A DNA stretch of 64,000 nucleotides from Streptomyces sp. JJ36 (lineage in GTDB: Bacteria > Actinomycetota > Actinomycetes > Streptomycetales > Streptomycetaceae), in the NCBI RefSeq assembly GCF_021696945.1, contig NZ_JACYHE010000002.1, positions 124,001 to 188,000 of the forward strand, read 5' to 3'. The translations under genes were made by a program, and so were the position numbers. Below are positions 53,005 through 62,528 of this stretch, piece by piece. The number at the start of each line of letters is the position of its first letter. The stretch's first letter is position 1. Under the pieces are notes generated by a model. That model saw only the letters and a list, made by a program, of their open reading frames with translations, did no database searches and was not told the origin of the DNA.

Positions 53005-54557
53005 GAGCGATTCGCTCCCCGTAGGCGATGCTTGATATTTAAACCAGATGGCAGCGTGGTCGCGTCGGTCCCACGCGGCACTCCCGAGAAATCAAATATC
53101 GCAGAAAGCGCTGTCGACACAAGGAAATTGAGAAGAACGGCTGCGAGTCCCGCGTAGACCTCAAGGTGACGTCCGCCGACCTCGAAAGGGACAATGGAGG
53201 AATAACCGGCGCCCACCACCATGGCGGTGCCGGCGCACATGCCCACCGCCCAGCCGGCCAGCAGCGCCCGCGGATGCAGCCACGGAGTGTAGAGACCGAC
53301 GACCACCGCCGGGAAGATCTGCAGGATCCACACCCCGCCCAGGAACTGCAGGTTGATGGCCGCCTGGTTCTGCAGCCCGAAGACGAAGGCGATCGCTCCC
53401 GCCTTCGCCGTCAGCGACACGAGCTGCGCGATGCGCACCTGCCGCTTGGGCGTGGCGGTCGGGTCGAAGTACTCCACATAGACGTTGCGGACGAAAACCG
53501 TGGCCGCGGCGATGGACATCACCGCGGCCGGCACCAGCGCCCCCAGGGTCAGCGCGCCGAAGACCAGCCCCGCCAGCGCCGCCGGCATCAGGTCGTGCAC
53601 CAGCAGCGGAACGGCGGCCTCGGCGTTCCCGGCCGGGGTGCGGATCCCGACCGCCAGCGCGGCGATGCCCAGCAGCGCGAACAGCCCCAGCACCGCGGTC
53701 CAGGCCGGCAGCATGACCGACACCCGGCGCAGCGTGTCCCGGCTGTCGGCGGCCAGGGCCGCCGTGGACACGTGCGGGTACATGAAGAGCGCCAGTGCCG
53801 AGCCCACCGCGAGCGTGGCGTAGGCGCCGTGCTGAGCCGGCTCCAGACTGAGCGAGGCGGAGCCGCCCAGCTCCACCAGCCGGTCCGTCGCATCGGCGAA
53901 CATCCGTCCCGGCCCGCCGAGCTGGACCAGCACGAAGACCACGGCCGCCAGCACCGAGGAGAAGATCACCACACCCTTCAGCGCCGAGATCACCGTGGGC
54001 GTGCGCAACCCGTGGTGATAGGTGGACAGCGCGAGCCCGGCGAAGAGGACGATCATCACCGTGTGCCCGGTGACACCTCCGGGGTAGAGGCCGCCGGCGG
54101 TCAGCACGGCCCGGATCCCCAGGAGCTGGAGCGCCAGATAGGGCATCGTGGCGAGAATCCCGGTGAGCGCCACCACCAGCGCCAGCGAACCGGAGCCGTA
54201 GCGCCCGCGCACGAAGTCGCCCAGAGTGACGTAGCCGTGCCGCCGGCAGACGTCCCAGAGCCGGGGCAGCAGCACGAACGCCAGCGGGCAGACCAGCACG
54301 GTGTAGGGCAGGGCGAAGAAGGCCGACGCCCCGGTGCCGTAGGCCAGCCCCGGCACCGCCGTGAAGGTGTACGCGGTGAAGACCGTGCCGCCGAGCAGCA
54401 GCCAGGTCCAGGTCGTGCCCAGGCTGCGGTCCGCCAGCGCCCAGCCCTCCAGGCAGGGCAGGTTGTCCTTGCGTTTGAACCCCCGTGCGGTCACCGCCAG
54501 CAGGGAGGCGCCACCGACGACCGCCACGGAGGCCGCGATCATGGCCCCGTCAGCCAT
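53001..54557 (-). CDS. sodium:solute symporter family transporter (contains a TTA codon)
   Basis: 518 residues with about 13 hydrophobic segments and SSF family features: TWTWLLLGGTVFTAYTFTAVPG, YVTLGDFVRGRYGS, MPYLALQLLGIRAVL and FGALTLGALVPAAVMSIAAATVFVRN (each a separate segment). Closest in style to monocarboxylate/pantothenate-type permeases. A TTA codon lies near the C-terminus (codon 506, 53040-53042). It heads the operon with the sigma factor and membrane protein, an unusual combination. The usual small DUF485-type partner is absent. Confidence 0.85.
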   Translation of the reverse strand: MADGAMIAASVAVVGGASLLAVTARGFKRKDNLPCLEGWALADRSLGTTWTWLLLGGTVFTAYTFTAVPGLAYGTGASAFFALPYTVLVCPLAFVLLPRLWDVCRRHGYVTLGDFVRGRYGSGSLALVVALTGILATMPYLALQLLGIRAVLTAGGLYPGGVTGHTVMIVLFAGLALSTYHHGLRTPTVISALKGVVIFSSVLAAVVFVLVQLGGPGRMFADATDRLVELGGSASLSLEPAQHGAYATLAVGSALALFMYPHVSTAALAADSRDTLRRVSVMLPAWTAVLGLFALLGIAALAVGIRTPAGNAEAAVPLLVHDLMPAALAGLVFGALTLGALVPAAVMSIAAATVFVRNVYVEYFDPTATPKRQVRIAQLVSLTAKAGAIAFVFGLQNQAAINLQFLGGVWILQIFPAVVVGLYTPWLHPRALLAGWAVGMCAGTAMVVGAGYSSIVPFEVGGRHLEVYAGLAAVLLNFLVSTALSAIFDFSGVPRGTDATTLPSGLNIKHRLRGANRS

Positions 54558-54601
54558 CGGTTCACCCGTCCCCGTGTACGCGGAACACTCCGTCGCAGGG
54601 A

Positions 54602-54631
54602 GAGTTGCGCAGGTACCGCTTTCGGTTGACA
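54602..54631 (-). promoter_or_regulatory. ECF-like promoter of the symporter-sigma operon
   Basis: On the minus strand: TGTCAACC (54624-54631), a 16-bp spacer, CAACTC (54602-54607), 45 bp upstream of the symporter ATG. It matches the element upstream of the SARP gene, which suggests the sigma factor promotes its own operon. Confidence 0.5.
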
Positions 54632-54671
54632 CCGAATCCGAAGATTCTTCCGCGTACGGCAGGATGGGCGC

Positions 54672-54980
54672 ATGAGCGTAGTGAAGATCAACGTCCTGAC
54701 CGTGCCGGCGGAGCAGCGGGAGACCCTGGAGCAGCGTTTCGGCTCCCGGGCCGGCCTGGTGGAGAGCGCCGACGGCTTCGAGTGGTTCGAGCTCCTCCGC
54801 CCGCTGGAGGGCACCGACCAGTACCTGGTCTACACCCGCTGGCGGGACGAGGAGTCCTTCCAGTCCTGGATGGAAGGCCCGATGAAGGAGGCCCACCAGG
54901 GCGGCGGGCGGCCCGCCGCCGGCGGGTCGACGGTCTGGTCCTTCGAGGTGGTGCAGCAGGCGGGCCCGAAGGACGGCTGA
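54672..54980 (+). CDS. antibiotic-biosynthesis-monooxygenase (ABM) fold protein
   Basis: 102 residues with an ABM/ferredoxin-like fold: MSVVKINVLTVPAEQRETLEQRF (first strand and helix), GFEWFELLRP, YLVYTRWRDEESFQSWM. Conserved Streptomyces relatives resemble the haem-degrading MhuD/HmoB group. It is divergent from the symporter operon. A CAGGAT element 6 nt before the ATG could give a leaderless message. It could be a late oxidase of the locus or ordinary haem housekeeping. Confidence 0.8.
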   Translation: MSVVKINVLTVPAEQRETLEQRFGSRAGLVESADGFEWFELLRPLEGTDQYLVYTRWRDEESFQSWMEGPMKEAHQGGGRPAAGGSTVWSFEVVQQAGPKDG

Positions 54981-54984
54981 CGGC

Positions 54985-55031
54985 GGCACGGGCGGTGGGG
55001 GCCGGGGCGCCCCACCCCCACCGCCCGTGCC
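54985..55031 (+). terminator. hairpin terminator after the ABM gene
   Basis: A perfect 17-bp stem (54985-55001 with 55015-55031) beginning 5 bp after the stop. Confidence 0.8.
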
Positions 55032-55102
55032 CGGCAGGACAGCCCCGGCGGGCAGCAGCGACCATGGAGGTGTCGCCCGTCCGACCGGAGCGAGGTGGGC
55101 CC

Positions 55103-57181
55103 ATGACGGCGCAGGCCGCGCACGGCGCGGCACCCGGGGAACCGGGCAGCGAGGACACGCCGCACCCGCGCGCCTTCTGGCCGGCGCTCGGCGCCCTGCT
55201 GCTGGGCATGCTGCTGGCCGCCCTGGACCAGACGATCGTCGCCACCGCCCTGCCCACGATCGTGAGCGAACTCGGCGGACTCGACCAGCTCTCCTGGGTC
55301 GTCACCGCCTACCTGCTGGCCGCGACGGCCGTGACCCCGCTGTGGGGCAAGCTCGGCGACCAGTACGGGCGCAAGCGCCTCTACCAGGCCGCGATCGTGC
55401 TCTTCCTGCTCGGCTCCGCGCTCTGCGGCGCCGCCCAGGACATGCCGCAACTGATCGCCTACCGGGCGCTGCAGGGCCTCGGCGGCGGCGGGCTGATGGT
55501 GCTCTCCATGGCGGTGGTGGGCGATCTGGTGCCGCCCCGGGAACGCGGTCGCTACCAGGGCCTCTTCGGCGCCGTCTTCGGGGCGAGCAGCGTGCTGGGG
55601 CCACTGCTCGGCGGCTTCTTCACCCAGCATCTGGACTGGCGCTGGGTCTTCTACGTCAACCTGCCGATCGGTGCGGTGGCACTGCTCGTCGTCGCCGTGG
55701 CCCTGCACCTCCCCGCCCGGCCGCACCGGCACCGCATCGACTACCCGGGCATCGTGCTGGTCGCCTCGGTGGCAGTCTGCCTGGTGCTGCTGGCCTCCCT
55801 GGGCGGCACCCGCTGGCCCTGGCTCTCGCCGCAGACGCTACTGCTCGCGGCCGTGGCCGCGGTGCTCCTGGCCTGGTTCCTGCGGGTGGAGCGGCGGGCG
55901 ACGGAGCCGGTGGTGCCGCTGGAGCTCTTCCGCGTCCGCACCTTCACGCTCTGCTCGGTGATCGGCTTCGTGGTCGGCTTCGCGATGTTCGGCGTGCTGA
56001 CCTATCTCCCGACCTTCCTGCAGGTGGTGCAGGGGGTCACCCCGACCACGTCGGGCGTGCACCTGCTGCCGATGATCGCCGGGTTGCTCGTCTCCTCCAC
56101 CGTCTCCGGCCGCCTGGTCACCCGGACCGGCCGGTGGAAGGTCTTCCCCGTGCTGGGCACCGGCGTCACCACCGTGGGCCTGTTGCTGCTGCACCGGCTG
56201 GAACCGGACACCCCGGCGGCGGTGGCCGGGGTGTACTTCACCGTCTTCGGGCTCGGCCTGGGCCTGGTCCTCCAGGTGCTGGTGCTGGCGGTGCAGAACG
56301 CCGTCGACTACGCCCACCTGGGCGCGGCCACCTCCGGTGCCAGCTTCTTCCGCTCGATCGGCGCGGCCTTCGGCGCCGCGGTCTTCGGCACCGTCTTCGC
56401 CGGGCGGCTGAGCGACGAGCTGACGGCGGTGCTGACCGGGCGGGACCTGCCACCGGGCGTGACGGCCGAGGCGCTCCAGCACGACCAGCGCTCGGTGACC
56501 GCCCTGCCGCCGGCGCTGCGGGAGCCGGTGCTCGGCGCCTACTCCTCAGCGATCACGGACGTCTTCCTCTACGCCGCGCCGGTGGTGGCACTGGCCTTCG
56601 CCGTCTCCTGGTTCCTCCGTGAGGAGCCGCTGCGTGCCAGCGTCCGTACCCCGGAGGCCAGTGAGACGCTCCCCGCGAACCCCGTGGAGCGGTCCTCCGC
56701 GGAGGAGGTGGGCCGGGCGCTCTCGCTGCTCTCCACCCGCGGCGGACGCCGGGACCTGTACGCGCGCATCGCGGCCCGGGCGGGCCTGGAGCTGCGGCCG
56801 GCGGCCTGCTGGTTGCTGCTGCGTCTGCTGCACCGCGGGAGGGTCGAGCCGGCGCTGCTCGCGGACCGGGGCACCCTGCCGCGCCCGCTGCTCTTCGACG
56901 CGGCGCGGCAGCTCGAGGAGCACGGTCTGGCCGAGCGTGACGGGCTGTCGCTGGTGCTCACCGCGGAGGGGCGGCGGGCCGCGGAGCGGTTGGACGACGC
57001 CCGGGAGGCCTCGCTCGCCGAGCTGCTGGGCGACTGGTGGACCCCCGACCGGCCGCGGGAGCTGTCGGAGCTGGTGCACGAGCTGAACGAGGAGATCGGC
57101 GGCTCGGAAGATGAGTTCCCGCGACAGGGCCGGCGCGAGCGGAGAGGTGACCGGGAGCCGCCGGCGCCGCTGGCGGCCTGA
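55103..57181 (+). CDS. MFS (DHA2/EmrB-type) exporter fused to a winged-helix domain
   Basis: 692 residues. The first ~520 form a 14-segment drug:H+ antiporter: LDQTIVATALPTIVSELGG (motif D1), WGKLGDQYGRKRLYQ (motif A) and LGPLLGGFFTQHLDWRW (motif C). After the last segment, about 545-660 forms a MarR-like winged helix (LRPAACWLLLRLLHRG, PLLFDAARQLEEHGLAERDG, LTAEGRRAAERL). MFS pumps with such a C-terminal domain occur in actinobacteria but are far from the norm. GAGGTGG precedes the ATG. At the edge of the bipyrrole locus it is a good candidate for product export and self-protection. Confidence 0.87.
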   Translation: MTAQAAHGAAPGEPGSEDTPHPRAFWPALGALLLGMLLAALDQTIVATALPTIVSELGGLDQLSWVVTAYLLAATAVTPLWGKLGDQYGRKRLYQAAIVLFLLGSALCGAAQDMPQLIAYRALQGLGGGGLMVLSMAVVGDLVPPRERGRYQGLFGAVFGASSVLGPLLGGFFTQHLDWRWVFYVNLPIGAVALLVVAVALHLPARPHRHRIDYPGIVLVASVAVCLVLLASLGGTRWPWLSPQTLLLAAVAAVLLAWFLRVERRATEPVVPLELFRVRTFTLCSVIGFVVGFAMFGVLTYLPTFLQVVQGVTPTTSGVHLLPMIAGLLVSSTVSGRLVTRTGRWKVFPVLGTGVTTVGLLLLHRLEPDTPAAVAGVYFTVFGLGLGLVLQVLVLAVQNAVDYAHLGAATSGASFFRSIGAAFGAAVFGTVFAGRLSDELTAVLTGRDLPPGVTAEALQHDQRSVTALPPALREPVLGAYSSAITDVFLYAAPVVALAFAVSWFLREEPLRASVRTPEASETLPANPVERSSAEEVGRALSLLSTRGGRRDLYARIAARAGLELRPAACWLLLRLLHRGRVEPALLADRGTLPRPLLFDAARQLEEHGLAERDGLSLVLTAEGRRAAERLDDAREASLAELLGDWWTPDRPRELSELVHELNEEIGGSEDEFPRQGRRERRGDREPPAPLAA

Positions 57182-57525
57182 GCGGTGCGCACCCCGGCGG
57201 CCGGGGCGGGGACCGGCGGGCGGCGCACGGACGACGGGCGAAGGGGTGGCGTGGTGCGCGGGTTTTTTGTATCGTCGAGGAACAAAGTGGTTCCGCCCGA
57301 GTCCCGCCACCTGACGAGCGGGGCGTCCCCGACCGGCGGGCGGAGCCGCCTTGTGTCCCTTTCCGCCCATGTCCGCCACGACCCACCGTGACCGCCGGGG
57401 CACCTCCCGGCAGCCGCCGGGCCCCCGGCATCCGCCCGGGACCTGCCGGCCTCCGCCCGGTGCACGTCTCGCGTCCGTCCGCCGTCCGCCCGCCGTCGCC
57501 GCCGGAGCCCCAGGGAGCCCTCGCC
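57182..57525. other. gene-free stretch with an A/T-rich promoter island
   Basis: 344 bp. A run TTTTTT followed by a TATCGT element lies at 57263-57275 in an otherwise GC-rich stretch, inside an inverted repeat TTTGT-N11-ACAAA (57266-57286). It may be the promoter/operator of the HAD gene, with a long leader. No gene seen. Confidence 0.45.
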
Positions 57526-58191
57526 ATGCCCACCACCCCGCTCGCCGCCCGCGCCCTCCTGCTGGACATGGACGGGACCCTGGTCGACTCCGACGCCGTG
57601 GTACGGCGGGTGTGGACCGACTGGGCGCGGGAGAAGGGCCTCGACCCCGAGCGGGTGCTGACGATCGCCCACGGACGGCAGGGGCACGCCACGATGGCCG
57701 ACCTCTTCCCCGACCGCCCCGCGGAGGTCAACCACGCGGAGAACGCGGTGCTGCTCGCCCGCGAGAAGACCGACGTCGACGGGGTGGTGCCGATCCCGGG
57801 CGCGGCGGCGCTGCTGGCCTCGCTCTCCGGCTCCGGGGTACCGCATGCGCTGGTGACCTCGGCCGACGCCGGGCTGGCCGACGCGCGGATGGGCGCCGCC
57901 GGACTTCCGGTGCCCCGGGTGCGCGTCACCGCGGAGTGCGTGAGCGCCAGCAAGCCGGACCCGGAGGGGTTCCTCAAGGGCGCCGCGGAGCTGGGGCACG
58001 CCCCGGGCGACTGTCTCGCCTTCGAGGACTCCGCGGCCGGGATCGCCGCGGCGCTGGCCGCGGGCATGCGGGTCGTCGGGGTCGGGCCGCGCGCGGCGGC
58101 GTACGGGCCGACCGTGGCCGTGCCCGACCTGCGCGGCCTGCGACTGGAGCCCGGCCCGGACGGCGGCTGCACGCTGCACCTGCCGGGCTGA
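57526..58191 (+). CDS. HAD-superfamily sugar-phosphate-type phosphatase
   Basis: 221 residues. HAD motifs: I, LLLDMDGTLVDSD; II, ALVTSADAG; III, ASKPDPEGFL; IV, AFEDSAAGIAAAL. The small helical cap between motifs I and II is of the beta-phosphoglucomutase/GPP-phosphatase kind. It resembles Streptomyces sugar-phosphatase (2-deoxyglucose-6-phosphate phosphatase-like) proteins. CAGGGAG lies a few bases before the ATG. Not obviously part of the bipyrrole pathway. Confidence 0.88.
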   Translation: MPTTPLAARALLLDMDGTLVDSDAVVRRVWTDWAREKGLDPERVLTIAHGRQGHATMADLFPDRPAEVNHAENAVLLAREKTDVDGVVPIPGAAALLASLSGSGVPHALVTSADAGLADARMGAAGLPVPRVRVTAECVSASKPDPEGFLKGAAELGHAPGDCLAFEDSAAGIAAALAAGMRVVGVGPRAAAYGPTVAVPDLRGLRLEPGPDGGCTLHLPG

Positions 58192-58602
58192 GCGCCCCGC
58201 TGCCGCGAGCGCCCCGCCGACGCGGGGCCGGAGCGGGGCCGGAGCGGGGTGCGCCGGCGTACCGGTTCCCGCACCGCGCCCTTCCGGACTCACGGTGGCG
58301 CCCTGCGCGCGGCCGGGCGTCACCTCCGGCGTACCGGGCAGGCCGTGCCGCGCTGCGGAAGGGGCCGGGACGCGCGGACGGCGTCACCCGGGCACGGACA
58401 GCGCGCCGGAGCTCCGGGCCCCGCGGCGGGATACGCACCGGAGCACACGCCGGCCCTCCCCGGGCCGGCGGGCGGCGTACGCCCTGGCCACGGCCGACCC
58501 GGCGGGCCCGGGGCGACGGCCGGGGCTGCCCCCGTACGGGCCGGCCGGACGCCCGCCCCTGCCGGGCGCCCGGCCGGGGGACCTGCCGGGCGCGGCGGCG
58601 GG
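58192..58602. other. convergent gene-free stretch with two hairpins
   Basis: 411 bp. A 7-bp stem hairpin (58211-58217/58222-58228) follows the HAD gene. A 9-bp stem (58566-58574/58585-58593) follows the GDT1-like gene on the other strand. A short GGAGCGGGGCC repeat lies at 58228-58250. No gene seen. Confidence 0.5.
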
Positions 58603-59187
58603 TCACCCCGTGACGGCCTCGTAGAGGCTGAAGGCGCCCAGCGCCAGCATCACCCCCGCCGCCACCCGCGTGACCAGGCGCAGCGGCACCCGCCGCAGCA
58701 GGGTGCGCCCGCCCAGGACGCCGAGGGCCGCCACCGCCCACAGGGCGAGCAACGCCCCCGCGCCGACCGCCAGCGGGGCGTCGTACCGGGCGGCCAGATT
58801 GGCCGTCATGATCTGCGTGAGGTCGCCGAACTCGGCGACCAGGATCAGTGAGAAGCCGGCGCCCGCCACCCTCCAGAAGGACTGCCCGCCCGGCGTCCGG
58901 GCGGCGTCCCCCTCGTCCTCGCCGTGGCCGCGGAGCAGCAGCACCGCCCCGGTGAGGAAGAGGGCGCCGGTGACGGCGTCCACCACGCGGTGCGGCAGCA
59001 GCGTGAGCACGCTGCCGGCGGCGACGGCCAGCACGACGTGCAGCGTGAACGCCGCGGCCACGCCTGCGAGGACGTAGGACGCCCGGTAGCGGGTGCCGAG
59101 CACCAGCCCGGCGAGCGCGGTCTTGTCGGGCAGCTCGGCGAGGAAGACGACGCCGAAGGCGACGGCGGCGGTGGTCAGGTCGGGCAC
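58603..59187 (-). CDS. GDT1/TMEM165 (UPF0016) family divalent-cation exporter
   Basis: 194 residues with six hydrophobic segments in two halves. Each half carries a form of the family motif E-x-G-D-K/R-T: AELPDKTALAGLVLG near 17 and VAEFGDLTQIMTANLA near 125. Family members export Mn2+ (or Ca2+). The GTG at 59187 is the best start; longer in-frame starts would run through the riboswitch leader. The yybP-ykoY-like leader upstream supports a manganese role. Confidence 0.85.
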   Translation of the reverse strand: MPDLTTAAVAFGVVFLAELPDKTALAGLVLGTRYRASYVLAGVAAAFTLHVVLAVAAGSVLTLLPHRVVDAVTGALFLTGAVLLLRGHGEDEGDAARTPGGQSFWRVAGAGFSLILVAEFGDLTQIMTANLAARYDAPLAVGAGALLALWAVAALGVLGGRTLLRRVPLRLVTRVAAGVMLALGAFSLYEAVTG

Positions 59188-59224
59188 GGAACACCGTTCT
59201 CCACGATCGGGCCGCGGCCACCGG

Positions 59225-59385
59225 GCCGGGAGTGCACACTTCGGCCCGGCAGCGTCACGGCAGGCGGACACTGCGGCCGAAGGTCTCGCCGGCGCGTGCA
59301 CCGCGAGGCCGCACGCGCTCCGGGCGCCGGGGCAGGCGGGCTGCCCAGTGTGTCGACGGTCCGGCGAAGGGCTACTCCCCCTCAG
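59225..59385 (-). promoter_or_regulatory. yybP-ykoY-type (Mn2+) riboswitch
   Basis: Minus-strand leader with GGGGGAGTAGCC at 59370-59381, then GTCGACACACTGGGCA, GGCGAGACCTTCGGCCGC around 59274-59291, and a closing GTGTGCACTCCC at 59228-59239. These are the conserved loops of the class, which senses Mn2+ and commonly controls TMEM165/MntP-type exporters. The first motif includes the stop codon of the upstream gene. Confidence 0.78.
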
Positions 59386-60163
59386 TCGCGTCCCAGCGTA
59401 CGCGATACATCCGGCCCCGCGAGACCAGCTCCAGCACCACCGCCACCGCCACCGTCTGGACGCAGACCAGCGCCACCAGCACGAACAGCTGCACCGCCCC
59501 GGCCAGCAGCGGCGAGGCCCCGCCGAGCAGCATCCCGACGAAGGCGCCGGGCAGGGTGACCAGTCCCACGGTCCGGGTCTGGTCCAGCCCGGGCAGCAGC
59601 GCGCCCGCGGCCCGCGGCCGGATGATCTCCATCCGCGCCTCGCGGTCCGGCAGGCCCAGCGCCAGCGCGGCCTCCACCTCGCCGCGCCGGGTGCGGAGCT
59701 CCTCCAGGGCCCGGCGACCCGCGAGCACGGTCGCGGTGAGGGCGCCGCCGATCAGGATGCCCGCCACCGGCACCAGCACCAGGCCGTCCAGGGTGACCAG
59801 CCCGGTCGCCAGCAGCGTCAGCAGCACCGGCAGCACGCCGGCCGCGAGGGGGACCGCGGCCCACCACCAGGTGTGGTTGGCCGTGATCCGGCGGCCCGCG
59901 GTCCGGACGGCCACGGCGTACATGAGCAGCACGAAGCCCAGCAGGGTGGGCACCGCCCCCACCACCCAGCCGATCACCAGGGAGACGGCGGCGAGCTGGA
60001 CCGTGGCGCGCACTCCGGCGAGGGCCACGGACCGGGCGTGACCGCGGCCGTCGTCGTGCACCAGCCCGGCGCGCGCGGCCACCGCCATGGCGGCGAGCAG
60101 CAGCCCGGCGAGCACGAACCCGAGGGTGGCGTTCACGGGCAGCAGGGCGTCGGCGGCGAGCAC
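59372..60163 (-). CDS. FetB-like (UPF0014) ABC transporter permease
   Basis: 263 residues with about seven hydrophobic segments. The signature region includes RATVQLAAVSLVIGWV, RRGEVEAALALG and LVTLPGAFVGMLLGG. In E. coli FetB works with the ATPase FetA in iron export; no ATPase gene is adjacent here. The GTG has a TAGGGT element six bases upstream and no ribosome site. The stop codon lies inside the Mn2+ riboswitch of the next gene, so the two metal transporters may be partly co-transcribed. Confidence 0.82.
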   Translation of the reverse strand: MLAADALLPVNATLGFVLAGLLLAAMAVAARAGLVHDDGRGHARSVALAGVRATVQLAAVSLVIGWVVGAVPTLLGFVLLMYAVAVRTAGRRITANHTWWWAAVPLAAGVLPVLLTLLATGLVTLDGLVLVPVAGILIGGALTATVLAGRRALEELRTRRGEVEAALALGLPDREARMEIIRPRAAGALLPGLDQTRTVGLVTLPGAFVGMLLGGASPLLAGAVQLFVLVALVCVQTVAVAVVLELVSRGRMYRVRWDATEGE

Positions 60164-60169
60164 CCGCCC

Positions 60170-60175
60170 ACCCTA
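60170..60175 (-). promoter_or_regulatory. -10 element for leaderless fetB-like transcript
   Basis: TAGGGT on the minus strand, six bases, then the GTG at 60163. Confidence 0.6.
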
Positions 60176-60266
60176 GAGCCGGGGCCGGGTCCTCGCGGGG
60201 CGCGCCGGAGCCCGCCGCCCGGCCGGCGCGGTACGTGGCGGCGGCCGCCCCGAATGGCCGAAAGGC

Positions 60267-60348
60267 GTCTGTCACAGACCTTGCCAGTGGGGACTGGCTT
60301 ACTTACGGTCTCAACTACTCGCCGGTATTGACATGTTCACTAATACCG
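60267..60348. promoter_or_regulatory. two palindromes in the divergent promoter region
   Basis: GTCTGT-C-ACAGAC (60267-60279) is a perfect 13-bp palindrome. CGGTATT/AATACCG (60323-60329, 60342-60348) is an inverted repeat with a 12-bp centre containing TTGACA. Both are operator candidates for the fetB-like or DUF6230 genes. Apart from these and the repeat array, 60176-60567 holds no gene. Confidence 0.4.
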
Positions 60349-60421
60349 CGCGGATCCCCCGGGCGCCGGTGGACGGCGTGGGACGCCGCCGCGCCGCCGT
60401 ACGCCCCGCTCGGCAGGGCTT

Positions 60422-60501
60422 CAGCACTGCTCCAGCACCGTTCAGCACCGCTCCAGCACTGCTTCAGCACCGTTCAGCACGCTCCAGCACCGCTCCAGCA
60501 C
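60422..60501 (+). repeat. eight helically phased CAGCAC repeats
   Basis: CAGCAC begins at 60422, 60433, 60443, 60454, 60465, 60475, 60485 and 60496: steps of 11, 10, 11, 11, 10, 10, 11 (mean 10.6 bp). The unit is roughly CTCCAGCACCG or TTCAGCACCG. The array ends 66 bp before the DUF6230 gene. Confidence 0.9.
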
Positions 60502-60567
60502 CGAATCGCAACTGTCCGCCGTCGAGGGCCCCGCCCCGCGGGAGCGCGGGGCAGCCGGAGGTGTGTG

Positions 60568-62278
<1,711 letters not shown>

Positions 62279-62318
62279 ATCCGTGCCCACCGGCGCCCCG
62301 GCACCACGGGGCTCCGGT

Positions 62319-62359
62319 GCCCGGCTCCCGAGCGGCGGCCTGCCCGCCGGGAGCCGGGC
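62319..62359 (+). terminator. hairpin after the DUF6230 operon
   Basis: A perfect 12-bp stem (62319-62330 with 62348-62359), 41 bp after the stop. The rest of 62279-62528 holds no gene. Confidence 0.65.
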
Positions 62360-62528
62360 CCGGCCGGAGGGGAACGGGAGCCGGGACCCGGCCACGCGGC
62401 GGAACCCCTCCCGGAGGGGTTGTCGTGACGTGAACATGTCGCCAGGCTGTCATCTGTCGCCCGCCGGGAGGCCACCCGGCGCGCCGACGATGGTCCCCTC
62501 ATGTCCCCCCACCCCAGAGGGAGTTCGT

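Noticed and set aside
60422..60501. CRISPR array
   Set aside because: Unit length is 10-11 bp with no spacers or cas genes; it is a phased tandem repeat.
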